From positions 8,868-72,867 of the forward strand of contig JASJEI010000004.1 in NCBI GenBank assembly GCA_030064795.1: 64,000 bases of DNA, read 5' to 3'. How positions within the stretch are numbered: the first letter of the stretch is position 1; every line of letters begins with the position of its first letter. This stretch comes from Pleurocapsa sp. MO_226.B13. GTDB taxonomy: Bacteria; Cyanobacteriota; Cyanobacteriia; Cyanobacteriales; Xenococcaceae. A program made the position numbers and the translations under genes. The notes below the pieces were generated by a model. That model searched no databases. It was not told where the DNA came from and saw nothing but the letters and a program-made list of their open reading frames with translations. Positions 46,212-54,108 of the stretch are shown piece by piece.

Positions 46212-47381
46212 ATGAATCAAACCAACTTTAAATTATCCCGCCGTCAGATTATTAGAGGAGTCTTGGCAAGTACTGCCTTTGGCTTGACCTCTAAATTTGG
46301 TACTGGATGCAGTAACCAATCGAATACGGGGCAAACCACTGCCTCGGAAGACGAACCAATTACGGTCGGCTTTATCTATGTCGGCCCTAAAGACGATTTT
46401 GGCTACAATCAATCCCATGCTGAGGGTGCAGCAGCAGTTGCCGAACTTCCTGGGTTTAGAATTGTCGAACAAGCCAACGTTCCCGAAACCCAAGCGGTAC
46501 AAGAAACAATGCGAGAAATGATCGAACTCGATGGCGCGACGATCTTGTTTCCCACTTCTTTTGGTTACTTCGACCCTCATATCCTAGAAATAGCTCAGGA
46601 ATTTCCCGACGTGCAGTTTTTCCACGCGGGGGGTCTTTATCAAGAGGGAATGCCCGAAAATGTCGGTAGTTACTTTGGCTATATCGATGAAGCTCAATAT
46701 ATTGCGGGGATTGTTGCTGCCCACAACACTAAAACAAACAAGTTGGGTTTTGTCGCAGCCAAACCCATTCCCCAAGTGTTACGCAACATCAATGGCTATA
46801 CTCTTGGCGCGAAAAGTATCAAACCCGAAATTACCACCCAGGTCGTATTTACAGGAGATTGGGCTGCACCCGTAAAAGAAGCAGAAGCAGTTAACAGTAT
46901 GGTCAATCAGGGTGCGGACGTAATTACCTGTCATGTCGATAGCCCCAAAGTAGTTATGGAAACTGCGGGCAAACGCGGTGTTTTTTGTACGGGATATCAT
47001 ACCGATCAGTCGGCATTAGCACCCGAAGCCTATCTGACTGGGGCGGAGTGGGACTGGCGGAGTATTTATACTCAATATGCCAATTGGGTTAAAGAGGGCA
47101 AAACGTTAATGAATGGTCAAATACCCCATATCGTTCGCGGTGGCTATCAGGAAAAATTCTGGGAATTATCACCTTATGGGTCAGCAGTCAGCGAAGAGGC
47201 TAAAGCCGATGCAGAAGCAGTCAAAGCCAAATTTGCCGATGCCACGATGGTAATCTACACGGGAGAAATTAAAGATAACCAAGGAGAAGTGATTCTTCCT
47301 AATGGAGAATCTTACGAACAAACGGCGATCGAACTTGAAACTACAGACTGGCTGGTAGAAGGAGTACAGGGGAGTGTTTAA
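46212..47381 (+). CDS. BMP-family substrate-binding lipoprotein
   Basis: 389 residues. The N-terminus has a twin-arginine-like stretch (LSRRQIIRG) and a lipobox-like cysteine (GTGCSNQ, near 33), so it should be anchored in the periplasm. The BMP domain is clear (VGFIYVGPKDDFGYNQSHAEG, FPDVQFFHAGG, NVGSYFGYIDEAQYIAGIVAA, GADVITCHVDSP). BMP proteins bind purine nucleosides and related small N-rich compounds. It lies 42 bp after the amidohydrolase gene and supplies the importer with ligand. Confidence 0.92.
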   Translation: MNQTNFKLSRRQIIRGVLASTAFGLTSKFGTGCSNQSNTGQTTASEDEPITVGFIYVGPKDDFGYNQSHAEGAAAVAELPGFRIVEQANVPETQAVQETMREMIELDGATILFPTSFGYFDPHILEIAQEFPDVQFFHAGGLYQEGMPENVGSYFGYIDEAQYIAGIVAAHNTKTNKLGFVAAKPIPQVLRNINGYTLGAKSIKPEITTQVVFTGDWAAPVKEAEAVNSMVNQGADVITCHVDSPKVVMETAGKRGVFCTGYHTDQSALAPEAYLTGAEWDWRSIYTQYANWVKEGKTLMNGQIPHIVRGGYQEKFWELSPYGSAVSEEAKADAEAVKAKFADATMVIYTGEIKDNQGEVILPNGESYEQTAIELETTDWLVEGVQGSV

Positions 47382-47425
47382 GTTTGGGTTCGCTTTTTTA
47401 TGCAAAGCAGCTACTTACAATAACT

Positions 47426-47851
47426 TTAAGCTCGATCGGGATGATTAATGGCATCCTGCAAATGTTTGAATGCGTTTTTAGGGTCGTACAAAATTTGCAT
47501 CCCATCTGTTACGACTTTAGAGGTTTCAACATCTATAGGTTTGGTTTTTGTCCATTCAAGAGTAGTGATGCCGTATTCTACCTCAAGACCATTTTGATAT
47601 AGAACGCGCATAGATTGAACCAAGCCATAATCTTCGTGTTTTTTACTAACGAATTCGCCAAATTCTAAAAGCCATTTACTATCGGCAAGTAATTTAGTAG
47701 GTCGATCGGCAAGGATTACCAAGTCTACATCAGAATCGGGTCGCGCTGTATTACGAGCATAAGAGCCTACCAATGAAACACCTAAAATAAAATCTTGTTT
47801 ATTTACCCAAGACACAACTCCACTTAAAAATCGCTCGACTTTTTCTTTCAT
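47426..47851 (-). CDS. Nucleotidyltransferase-domain protein (MNT-like)
   Basis: About 141 residues with the pol-beta-type nucleotidyltransferase motif GSYARNTARPDSDVDLVIL. Proteins of this size often act as antitoxins that modify HEPN toxins, or as antibiotic-type nucleotidyltransferases, but no HEPN gene is adjacent. The ATG at 47851 is chosen because the upstream ATG at 47884 would overlap the divergent permease start. It interrupts the importer operon on the opposite strand and is probably a later insertion. Confidence 0.8.
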   Translation of the reverse strand: MKEKVERFLSGVVSWVNKQDFILGVSLVGSYARNTARPDSDVDLVILADRPTKLLADSKWLLEFGEFVSKKHEDYGLVQSMRVLYQNGLEVEYGITTLEWTKTKPIDVETSKVVTDGMQILYDPKNAFKHLQDAINHPDRA

Positions 47852-47882
47852 CAAACTCCAACCTAATCTGAAGTAAACAATC

Positions 47883-48980
47883 ATGCTCTACCAATATAAC
47901 TGGCGCAAAACTCTTGAAGCGATTTGTATTCCCGTAGGTACTGTCTTGGTAGCACTGGTAATTTTTGGCATTTTTTGTGCGGTAGTGAGAGCAAATCCTG
48001 TTGGGGTTTATGGCTCGATTTATAAGGCAGCTTTTAATGGTTGGAGTGCTTGGCAGAGAACTCTAATTCAGGCTTCGCCCTTAATGCTCAGTGCTTTGTG
48101 TACCGTTCTACCAGCCCGTTTGGGATTGGTAATTATTGGCAATGAGGGGGCATTGGTTATGGGAGGATTGGGTGCGGTTATGGTCGGTCTGTCATTGGGT
48201 GAAACTATACCTCCCTTGCTGGTTCAAATTGCGATGGCGATGGGAGGAATGGTGTTTGGGGGCTTGTGGATTGCCTTAGCGGGGGCGTTGCGACACTATC
48301 GGGCGGTAAACGAAACCATTAGTAGTTTGTTATTAAACTATATTGCGATCGCCCTCCTCAATCATTTAGTCGAAGGAGTAATGCGCGACCCCAGTTCCCT
48401 TAACAAACCTTCAACTTTTCCCATTGCCGAAATTAACCGCTTGGGGGATATTCCTGGAACTCGCATCCACTATGGCTTACTCTATGGACTGGTTGCCTGC
48501 ATTGTTTCCTATATTTTGATTCAACGCACCACCTTTGGTTTTGCTGCCCGTACTGCGGGGGGAAATGTTCGTGCAGCACAGTTGGCGGGACTGCCAGTCG
48601 GTAAATTAACGATTATTATCTGTTTTTTGGCGGGTTCTTGTGCTGGTTTGGCAGGTATGGTCGAGGTGGCAGCAGTTCATGGGGTTGCCAATGAATCTCT
48701 CAATGTCGGCTATGGCTATGGTGGAATTCTCGTGGCTTTTGTGGCTCGTCACAATCCTTTAGCGACGGCGTTAGTAGCAACTTTACTGGGGGGGATCTTA
48801 GCTAGTGGTGGCATTCTCCAGCGATCGCACGGTCTTCCCGATGCGACAGTTTTAGTTTTTCAGGGCTTAGTTTTTTTAATTGTCTTGTATGGTGATTCCC
48901 TTTACGGACGTTTTGCTTGGTTTCAAGAACCAGAAGCCGACTCTAGCATTTCTGCTGACGACGAGTTATCCAGCGTTTAA
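47883..48980 (+). CDS. BMP-type ABC importer permease 1
   Basis: 365 residues with about eight to nine membrane segments and the conserved inner-membrane block YRAVNETISSLLLNYIAIAL and AARTAGGNVRAAQLAGLPVG, which is the coupling loop of CUT2/BMP permeases. With the permease at 49117 it forms the channel. It is separated from the lipoprotein gene by the opposite-strand nucleotidyltransferase, so it probably has its own promoter or relies on read-through. Confidence 0.92.
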   Translation: MLYQYNWRKTLEAICIPVGTVLVALVIFGIFCAVVRANPVGVYGSIYKAAFNGWSAWQRTLIQASPLMLSALCTVLPARLGLVIIGNEGALVMGGLGAVMVGLSLGETIPPLLVQIAMAMGGMVFGGLWIALAGALRHYRAVNETISSLLLNYIAIALLNHLVEGVMRDPSSLNKPSTFPIAEINRLGDIPGTRIHYGLLYGLVACIVSYILIQRTTFGFAARTAGGNVRAAQLAGLPVGKLTIIICFLAGSCAGLAGMVEVAAVHGVANESLNVGYGYGGILVAFVARHNPLATALVATLLGGILASGGILQRSHGLPDATVLVFQGLVFLIVLYGDSLYGRFAWFQEPEADSSISADDELSSV

Positions 48981-49028
48981 ACGGCGTTGCATCATTGTGG
49001 CAATTTAATAACCAATGACTAACTATCT

Positions 49029-49091
49029 GGTGGGCAAATTTTCCTAGTTAATAACGACTGAGGAATCAGAAGTTATTTTTGCCCACCCTAC
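49029..49091. repeat. Inverted repeat GGTGGGCAAA / TTTGCCCACC
   Basis: The arms GGTGGGCAAATTTT and ATTTTTGCCCACCCTAC flank about 35 bp. It belongs to the same dispersed family as 5274-5412 and 52146-52278. A heptamer CTAACAA array (49093-49113) follows directly and reaches the start of the next gene. Confidence 0.7.
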
Positions 49092-49116
49092 ATCTAACAA
49101 CTAACAACTAACACAC

Positions 49117-50043
49117 ATGGCAACAGAAGCATTAGGTTGGTGGGGCGTACCACTGGGAATTATTGCAGGTACATTTAGAGGCAGCATCCCCTTTTTGTTC
49201 GTCAGTTTGGGCGAATGCCTCACCGAAAAGAGCGGAAAAATTAACCTGGGACTGGAAGGAACTCTCTTAACTGGGGCGATGAGTGCCTATGGTATTTCCT
49301 ATTTAACTGGTTCACCTTGGTTGGGAGTATTAATGGCAGGAGTTGCGGGGATGACTTTAGGTGTAATTCACGGCTGGCTTTCCCAACAGCCGAGAGTTAA
49401 TGATGTTGCCGTAGGCATTGCCATGATTATCTTTGGTAGCGGAGTAGCTTTTTTCTTGGGCAAACCCCTGATCGAACCTCCAGCTACACAACTGCCAACA
49501 ATTAATTTAGGAAATTGGAGTAACCTTCCCCAAGTCCAAGCAGCACTAAAAATCAGTCCCTTGTTTATTATAGGAATTGCGATCGCATTTTTGATGCAGT
49601 GGTTTTTTAAATCTACTCGCTGGGGTTTATACGTTCGTGCTGTAGGCGATAGTCCCGATGCTGCCAGAGCGATGGGCATTTCGGTGTTTAAAGTCAGAAT
49701 GCTGAGTATTATAGCGGGCAGTTTTCTAGCGGGAATTGGCGGGGCTTCCCTATCTCTTTACTTCCCTGGTGTCTGGACGGAAAGAATTTCTAGCGGTCAA
49801 GGACTAATTGCAGTAGCACTAGTAATTTTTGCTCGCTGGAATCCCATTCAATGTCTTTATGCTGCGCTGTTGTTTGGCGGTGCGCGCTCATTGGGGCCAG
49901 CCTTGCAATCAGTAGGTATTGACTGGGGTTACTACCTCTTTAATGCCGTTCCTTATATTTTAACCCTAGCAATTATGATTATTACCTGTTCCCCCAAACG
50001 TAGATTAACCGGCGCACCAGGGGCATTGGGAACGGATAAGTGA
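49117..50043 (+). CDS. BMP-type ABC importer permease 2
   Basis: 308 residues with about eight membrane segments. The coupling segment YVRAVGDSPDAARAMGISVFKVRM and the N-terminal NLGLEGTLLTGA block are typical of the second permease of BMP importers. It completes the four-component importer begun at 43701. Its ATG follows a CTAACAA heptamer array with no Shine-Dalgarno sequence in between. Confidence 0.92.
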   Translation: MATEALGWWGVPLGIIAGTFRGSIPFLFVSLGECLTEKSGKINLGLEGTLLTGAMSAYGISYLTGSPWLGVLMAGVAGMTLGVIHGWLSQQPRVNDVAVGIAMIIFGSGVAFFLGKPLIEPPATQLPTINLGNWSNLPQVQAALKISPLFIIGIAIAFLMQWFFKSTRWGLYVRAVGDSPDAARAMGISVFKVRMLSIIAGSFLAGIGGASLSLYFPGVWTERISSGQGLIAVALVIFARWNPIQCLYAALLFGGARSLGPALQSVGIDWGYYLFNAVPYILTLAIMIITCSPKRRLTGAPGALGTDK

Positions 50044-50130
50044 AAAGCCCTTAAGGTGGGCAAAAAATAATCAGAGCAAACTAGTGTTTCACCGAATAAT
50101 ACCAATTCTCAAAAGTGAACGGTCGGCTTA

Positions 50131-50228
50131 GTAGGTTGGGTAGAACGATAGTGAAACCCAACAATCATACGCTTTTGTTGGGTTACTCTTCGAGAACGCT
50201 TGCGCGTACGTGCCTCAACCCAACCTAC
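50131..50228. repeat. REP-like GTAGGTTGGGT / ACCCAACCTAC element
   Basis: GTAGGTTGGGTAG at the left and CTCAACCCAACCTAC at the right pair as an imperfect inverted repeat, with internal AACCCAACA / TGTTGGGTT arms. This is a common non-coding palindromic element in cyanobacteria. The flanking 50044-50130 contains a half copy of the GGTGGGCAAA family. Confidence 0.75.
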
Positions 50229-50426
50229 ATTTAAAAAATGATCTATCTAGCCAAATCATGAGAAATGGTATAATATTAGGCTCGGATGAAGAGTTAAAAT
50301 TAGGTAGATGAAGTAGGAAGTAGGAAGTTTTTTAAACCCAGTTCAAACTAGTACATGGATGCATTTTGTATTTAAAGTAATTATCCGAACTTGATATAAT
50401 ACCTTGCTCACCAGATCGACTAATAA

Positions 50427-50562
50427 TTAATTTGGCGTTGGTGATTTAAGTAATGACATACAAAATATTACTGTTCGTAGCTCTTAGCTTTCAAAAGTTA
50501 TATATTTTCAACTGGTAAGTTAAATATGGGTTGAGCATTACACATTCACCAACGCCATTAAT
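50427..50562. mobile_element. Possible MITE with long terminal inverted repeats
   Basis: TTAATTTGGCGTTGGTGA (from about 50427) and TCACCAACGCCATTAA (50546-50561) are near-perfect inverted termini about 135 bp apart, with a non-coding AT-rich core. Size and ends fit a miniature inverted-repeat element. It lies directly before the SGNH hydrolase gene and may supply its promoter. No matching full IS is in the window. Confidence 0.5.
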
Positions 50563-50601
50563 TTAAAATCAATTCAGTGTTGAATTTGCCAAATTTATAC
50601 T

Positions 50602-51195
50602 ATGCCTAAGCTAATTTGCCTAGGAGATAGCATTACAGCTAAAGAAAAAGATCCTAGTGGAACATTGAAACTCACCCCCAGACTCAAGCAAGTTTTTCCA
50701 GGTTGGATTATTATTAATTCTGGTGTGGGAGGAGATAACACTAGAGGCGCGCTAAACCGATTACAAACTGATGTCTTGGATTATTCTCCAGATTTAGTTA
50801 CAGTATTACTTGGTACGGCTGATGCTAGTGAAAATAAAGGAATTAAAATCGAAGAATACGAACAAAATTTGACAGCGATTGCCGACCAAATTACACCTCA
50901 AAAAACACTGCTTATTAGCTCACCACCAATTGACCAATCTCTTTTATCTGCACGCAAAAAAAATTTTCCCAAAGCTAATTTTGTAAAGATGGAAACTTTA
51001 GAACGATTTGTTCGAGTTACTACCAAAGTCGCACGCTCGACAGATAGCCATTTTCTCGATTTATGGTCCTTAATGCGATCGAAATCAGACTACTCAAAGT
51101 TTCTTAAAGCTAAAGATGGTGTACATTTTAATCAGCTAGGTTACGAATTTTTGACGCAAGTTTTAGCGCAGAAAATTCAGTCAATTATGTATTAA
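50602..51195 (+). CDS. SGNH/GDSL-family hydrolase
   Basis: 197 residues with block I GDSIT (Ser), block II GVGGDN, a block III-like LLGTADAS (Thr-Ala where the family usually has Gly-x-Asn), and block V DGVHFNQLGYEF with the catalytic Asp-x2-His. It should be a small cytoplasmic esterase or lipase-like enzyme; there is no signal peptide. The changed block III residue is unusual and could alter oxyanion binding. Substrate unknown. Confidence 0.82.
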   Translation: MPKLICLGDSITAKEKDPSGTLKLTPRLKQVFPGWIIINSGVGGDNTRGALNRLQTDVLDYSPDLVTVLLGTADASENKGIKIEEYEQNLTAIADQITPQKTLLISSPPIDQSLLSARKKNFPKANFVKMETLERFVRVTTKVARSTDSHFLDLWSLMRSKSDYSKFLKAKDGVHFNQLGYEFLTQVLAQKIQSIMY

Positions 51196-51350
51196 CTCAC
51201 GGATAAAAAAAGACTTTCAACAATATTACCAGAGCGGTCGCGCTTTCGTAGAGTAGGCAAAAAACTACAGTCAAGCGATCGCCATACACGAAAAATCTCA
51301 AATGATGCGATCGCCTAAAATAGAGATATAAATTGTCTTACTCTCGATTG

Positions 51351-51590
51351 ATGAATACCAAACAAACTAGACAAGAAATTGCCTCAAATTTACCAATATT
51401 TCAGAATATAGAGCAAAAAGAGAGATTCTTATTTGTAGTAGGAGCATTGGTTTCTAGAGTGATTAGCCTGCACAAAGCAGCAGAACTTATGGAACTTGAA
51501 ACTGAAGTTTTTCTGCAACTATTAGAGTTAACGGGTATTGAGTTTTCTTATCTAGCCGATGATGATATCACTTTGGAAAGAAGCTGGTGA
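51351..51590 (+). CDS. Antitoxin, UPF0175 family
   Basis: 79 residues with the UPF0175 helix-rich pattern (SRVISLHKAAELMELETEVFLQLLELTGIEF), partner of PIN-like DUF3368 toxins. The ATG at 51351 is preferred over a TTG at 51333. Its stop overlaps the toxin start by 4 bp (GTGA), a sign of translational coupling. The pair forms a type II module between the importer and the catabolic genes. Confidence 0.85.
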   Translation: MNTKQTRQEIASNLPIFQNIEQKERFLFVVGALVSRVISLHKAAELMELETEVFLQLLELTGIEFSYLADDDITLERSW

Positions 51591-52069
51591 AAGTTGTTTT
51601 CAATTCCTCTCCTCTAATTTTTCTATCTCGGTTAGATTATCTCGAACTATTTTTGCAGTACGATTATGAATTTTTTGTGCCAGAAGTAGTCATCGAGGAA
51701 ATTTACGCCAAGCCAGATAGAGCGAGCGATCGCATCAACGCTTTAGTTGCCAATAACAGTTTTACCGTCAAGCAAGTCCGACTTATTTCCCTAGCCAAAA
51801 GTATCAACGAACGTTTAGGCAGAGGCGAAGCAACAGCGATTGCTTTAGCTACAGAGCTACAATCTGATTTTATAATACTTGATGATTTTGCTGCTCGTCG
51901 TGAAGCTCTAAGATTGGGTTTAAACGTCAAGGGAACTTTGGCAATTATCAAGAAAATGATGACTGACGACAAGCTTAAAATAGAAGATCTAGAACAGTTT
52001 TATCAACAATTATTACAGATTAAGTTTCGGGTTAAACGCTCTATTTTTGAGGCGATTTTCACCGATTAA
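51587..52069 (+). CDS. DUF3368 PIN-like toxin
   Basis: 160 residues starting from GTG with the conserved VVFNSSPLIFLSRL, the acidic VVIEEI, the core GRGEATAIALATE and the DDFAARREA segment carrying metal-binding acids of a PIN-like nuclease. Predicted RNase toxin of the UPF0175-DUF3368 pair. All family acids appear present, so it is probably active. Confidence 0.88.
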   Translation: MKVVFNSSPLIFLSRLDYLELFLQYDYEFFVPEVVIEEIYAKPDRASDRINALVANNSFTVKQVRLISLAKSINERLGRGEATAIALATELQSDFIILDDFAARREALRLGLNVKGTLAIIKKMMTDDKLKIEDLEQFYQQLLQIKFRVKRSIFEAIFTD

Positions 52070-52145
52070 ATTTCAAACACAACTGATTTTCAACTGGTTT
52101 ACAAGCATTGTATTGCGATCGCGCCTTCGCAAGAGCAAAAAGCCT

Positions 52146-52278
52146 GTAGGGTAGGCAAAATTACACCACTAAATTAGCATTTCACTCAAGAGCTACCTTG
52201 CCCACCAACTCGATCTTTCGATGGGCATCAGAGAAATTATCACTCGCGTTCTAGATATCTGGTAATGCCCACCCTACC
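52146..52278. repeat. REP-like GTAGGG / CCCTAC element
   Basis: GTAGGGTAGGCAAAATTAC at the left and GGTAATGCCCACCCTAC at the right, with an inner CTTGCCCACC/GATGGGCAT, match the family at 5274-5412. Confidence 0.7.
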
Positions 52279-52328
52279 CTTGATTTAATCAAAGCGATCG
52301 CGCCTTCATAAATCGGCAACAAAAGAGC

Positions 52329-52437
52329 TACTTTCCTGACCAAATCGATCCATAATCTTGCGGTAAACTGAGGTGCAAAGAACTAACAATCTGTTTCCAG
52401 TCTTGGAGATGTGGATCTAATTTAATCTCTGTAGAGG
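52329..52437 (-). pseudogene. Possible C-terminal gene fragment
   Basis: On the minus strand an open stretch of about 36 codons without a start reads TEIKLDPHLQDWKQIVSSLH and PQDYGSIWSGK before a stop. Its composition is protein-like. Upstream it is cut by a GGAAGCAGGGGGAG repeat. I do not recognise the family; it looks like the tail of a lost gene. Confidence 0.35.
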
Positions 52438-52468
52438 AAGTAGGGAAGCAGGGGGAGAAAGGGAAAAT

Positions 52469-52503
52469 AACTAACAACTAACAACTAACAACTAACAACT
52501 AAC
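52469..52503. repeat. Heptamer array AACTAAC x5 abutting a start codon
   Basis: Five perfect copies of AACTAAC end one base before the ATG of the formamidase-like gene. The array occupies the whole ribosome-binding-site region, so no Shine-Dalgarno sequence is present. Confidence 0.9.
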
Positions 52504-52504
52504 A

Positions 52505-53524
52505 ATGAATGGACTTGGTGGCTTAAATAAATCTCCTGCGGGAGTCGTCCTCGGTATGGTACAGCTTCAGTTACCCAATGTGGTAACGCCCGACGATTTG
52601 GCAGCACAGACTCAAAGAATTTGCGATTTGGTCGGCAAAGCTAGACGCAATCTACCGACGATGGATTTGGTGGTATTTCCTGAATATGCCCTACACGGTT
52701 TATCCATGGATACCAATCCAGAAATTATGTGTCGCCTTGATGGTGCAGAAGTAGCTGCTTTTAGTGCAGCTTGTCGGGAACATAAAATCTGGGGCTGCTT
52801 TTCAATTATGGAATACAATCCTCACGGTAATCCTTATAACAGTGGTATCATCATCGACGATCGCGGTGAATTAAAGCTCTACTATCGCAAGCTACATCCT
52901 TGGGTGCCAGTCGAACCCTGGGAACCAGGTAATTTGGGCATTCCCGTCTGTGAAGGGCCAAACGGTAGCACCATCGCCCTAATTATCTGTCACGATGGGA
53001 TGTTTCCCGAAATGGCGCGAGAATGCGCCTACAAGGGTGCGGAAATTATGATTCGTACCGCAGGTTATACCGCTCCCATTCGCCATGCTTGGCGCATTAC
53101 CAATCAAGCTAATGCCTTTTGCAATTTGATGTACACTGCTTCGGTATGTATGTGTGGGACGGATGGCACTTTTGACTCGATGGGAGAAGGGGCGATCGTC
53201 AACTTTGATGGTACACCTTTGGTTACGGGAAGCAATCGTCCCGATGAAATTATCACCGCCGAAGTTCGTCCCGATTTGGTAAGGGAAGCCCGTAAACACT
53301 GGGCGGTGGAAAACAATATCTATCAATTTGGTCATCGGGGTTATGTAGCGGTCAAAGGTGGGGCTAAAGATTGTCCCTATACCTATATGCAAGATTTGGT
53401 TAATGGTAACTATCGTTTGCCCTGGGAAGATGAAGTAATTCATCAAGACGGAACTTCCTGCGGTTTTCCCGTACCTACTAGAGAATACCAACAGTTACCG
53501 ATTTCTACACCAGTCGAGTCATGA
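52505..53524 (+). CDS. Formamidase-like amidohydrolase (nitrilase superfamily)
   Basis: 339 residues with the nitrilase-superfamily triad: Glu in VVFPEYALHG (near 60), Lys in YYRKLHPWVPVEPW (near 131) and Cys in LIICHDGMFPE (near 164). The last, with WVPVEPW, is also typical of AmiF formamidase (formamide to formate plus ammonia). It overlaps by 4 bp (ATGA) the allophanate-hydrolase C-terminal-domain gene, so both probably act together. A different carbamoyl or acyl-amide substrate, such as allophanate, is possible. Confidence 0.88.
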   Translation: MNGLGGLNKSPAGVVLGMVQLQLPNVVTPDDLAAQTQRICDLVGKARRNLPTMDLVVFPEYALHGLSMDTNPEIMCRLDGAEVAAFSAACREHKIWGCFSIMEYNPHGNPYNSGIIIDDRGELKLYYRKLHPWVPVEPWEPGNLGIPVCEGPNGSTIALIICHDGMFPEMARECAYKGAEIMIRTAGYTAPIRHAWRITNQANAFCNLMYTASVCMCGTDGTFDSMGEGAIVNFDGTPLVTGSNRPDEIITAEVRPDLVREARKHWAVENNIYQFGHRGYVAVKGGAKDCPYTYMQDLVNGNYRLPWEDEVIHQDGTSCGFPVPTREYQQLPISTPVES

Positions 53525-53904
53525 ACGAAGCGATCGCCCTAGCCGTTAACGGAACTTTGATGCGAGGCTTAGAACTAAATGAGAATCTTTTGGCAGTAGG
53601 AGCTACTTTTGTCCGCGAAGCAACGACCGAACCAACCTATCGACTATTTTCCATCGACGATGTTCATCCAGCGATGATGCGAGTTAAAACTGGAGGTGTG
53701 GCGATCGCCGTAGAAGTTTGGGCCGTTCCCCCCGCAGGTTTGGCCCAGATTCTACTCAAAGAACCCCCAGGCTTGTGTATCGGTAAAATACGTCTCGCTG
53801 ATGGTGCAGAAGTTCTCGGCGTTGTCGGCGAATCAATTTGCTGCCAAAGTGGTAAAGATATTACTCAATACGGCGGTTGGCGAAATTATATTACTAATAG
53901 TTAG
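53521..53904 (+). CDS. Stand-alone allophanate hydrolase C-terminal domain
   Basis: 127 residues corresponding to the C-terminal domain of allophanate hydrolases (AtzF type): NGTLMRGLELNENLLAVGAT, TYRLFSIDDVHPAMMR, GGVAIAVEVWAVPPAGLAQI and EPPGLCIGKI. In two-domain enzymes this part processes the N-carboxycarbamate made by the amidase-signature domain. Here that amidase domain is absent. The gene is instead translationally coupled (ATGA) to a nitrilase-type amidohydrolase and followed by a biuret hydrolase gene, whose product is allophanate. Confidence 0.85.
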   Translation: MNEAIALAVNGTLMRGLELNENLLAVGATFVREATTEPTYRLFSIDDVHPAMMRVKTGGVAIAVEVWAVPPAGLAQILLKEPPGLCIGKIRLADGAEVLGVVGESICCQSGKDITQYGGWRNYITNS

Positions 53905-53989
53905 TCTTTAGCTATTAGTCATTAGTCATTAGTTGTTACTCCTACACCCTACAATCCCTAATCTCTAGTTCAAATCGTCTCTTTGAATA

Positions 53990-53999
53990 CTGTATGCAG
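53990..53999. promoter_or_regulatory. Candidate operator CTGTATGCAG
   Basis: This site differs by one base from the perfect palindrome CTGTATACAG at 61716-61725. It lies about 110 bp before the biuret hydrolase ATG and upstream of the heptamer array. It is one of three sites of this type in the window, all before genes linked to amide nitrogen use. Confidence 0.4.
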
Positions 54000-54034
54000 C
54001 GATGAAAATAGCTAGGAATGAATTTAAAAAATTC

Positions 54035-54104
54035 GCTACTTGCTACTTGCTACTTGCTACTTGCTACTTGCTACTTGCTACTTGCTACTTGCTACTTGCT
54101 ACTT
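54035..54104. repeat. Heptamer array GCTACTT x10
   Basis: Ten perfect copies of GCTACTT end four bases before the ATG of the biuret hydrolase gene. The array replaces the normal ribosome-binding region. An upstream ATG at 54002 would enter the hydrolase frame if the copy number changed by one. Confidence 0.95.
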
Positions 54105-54108
54105 ATCT

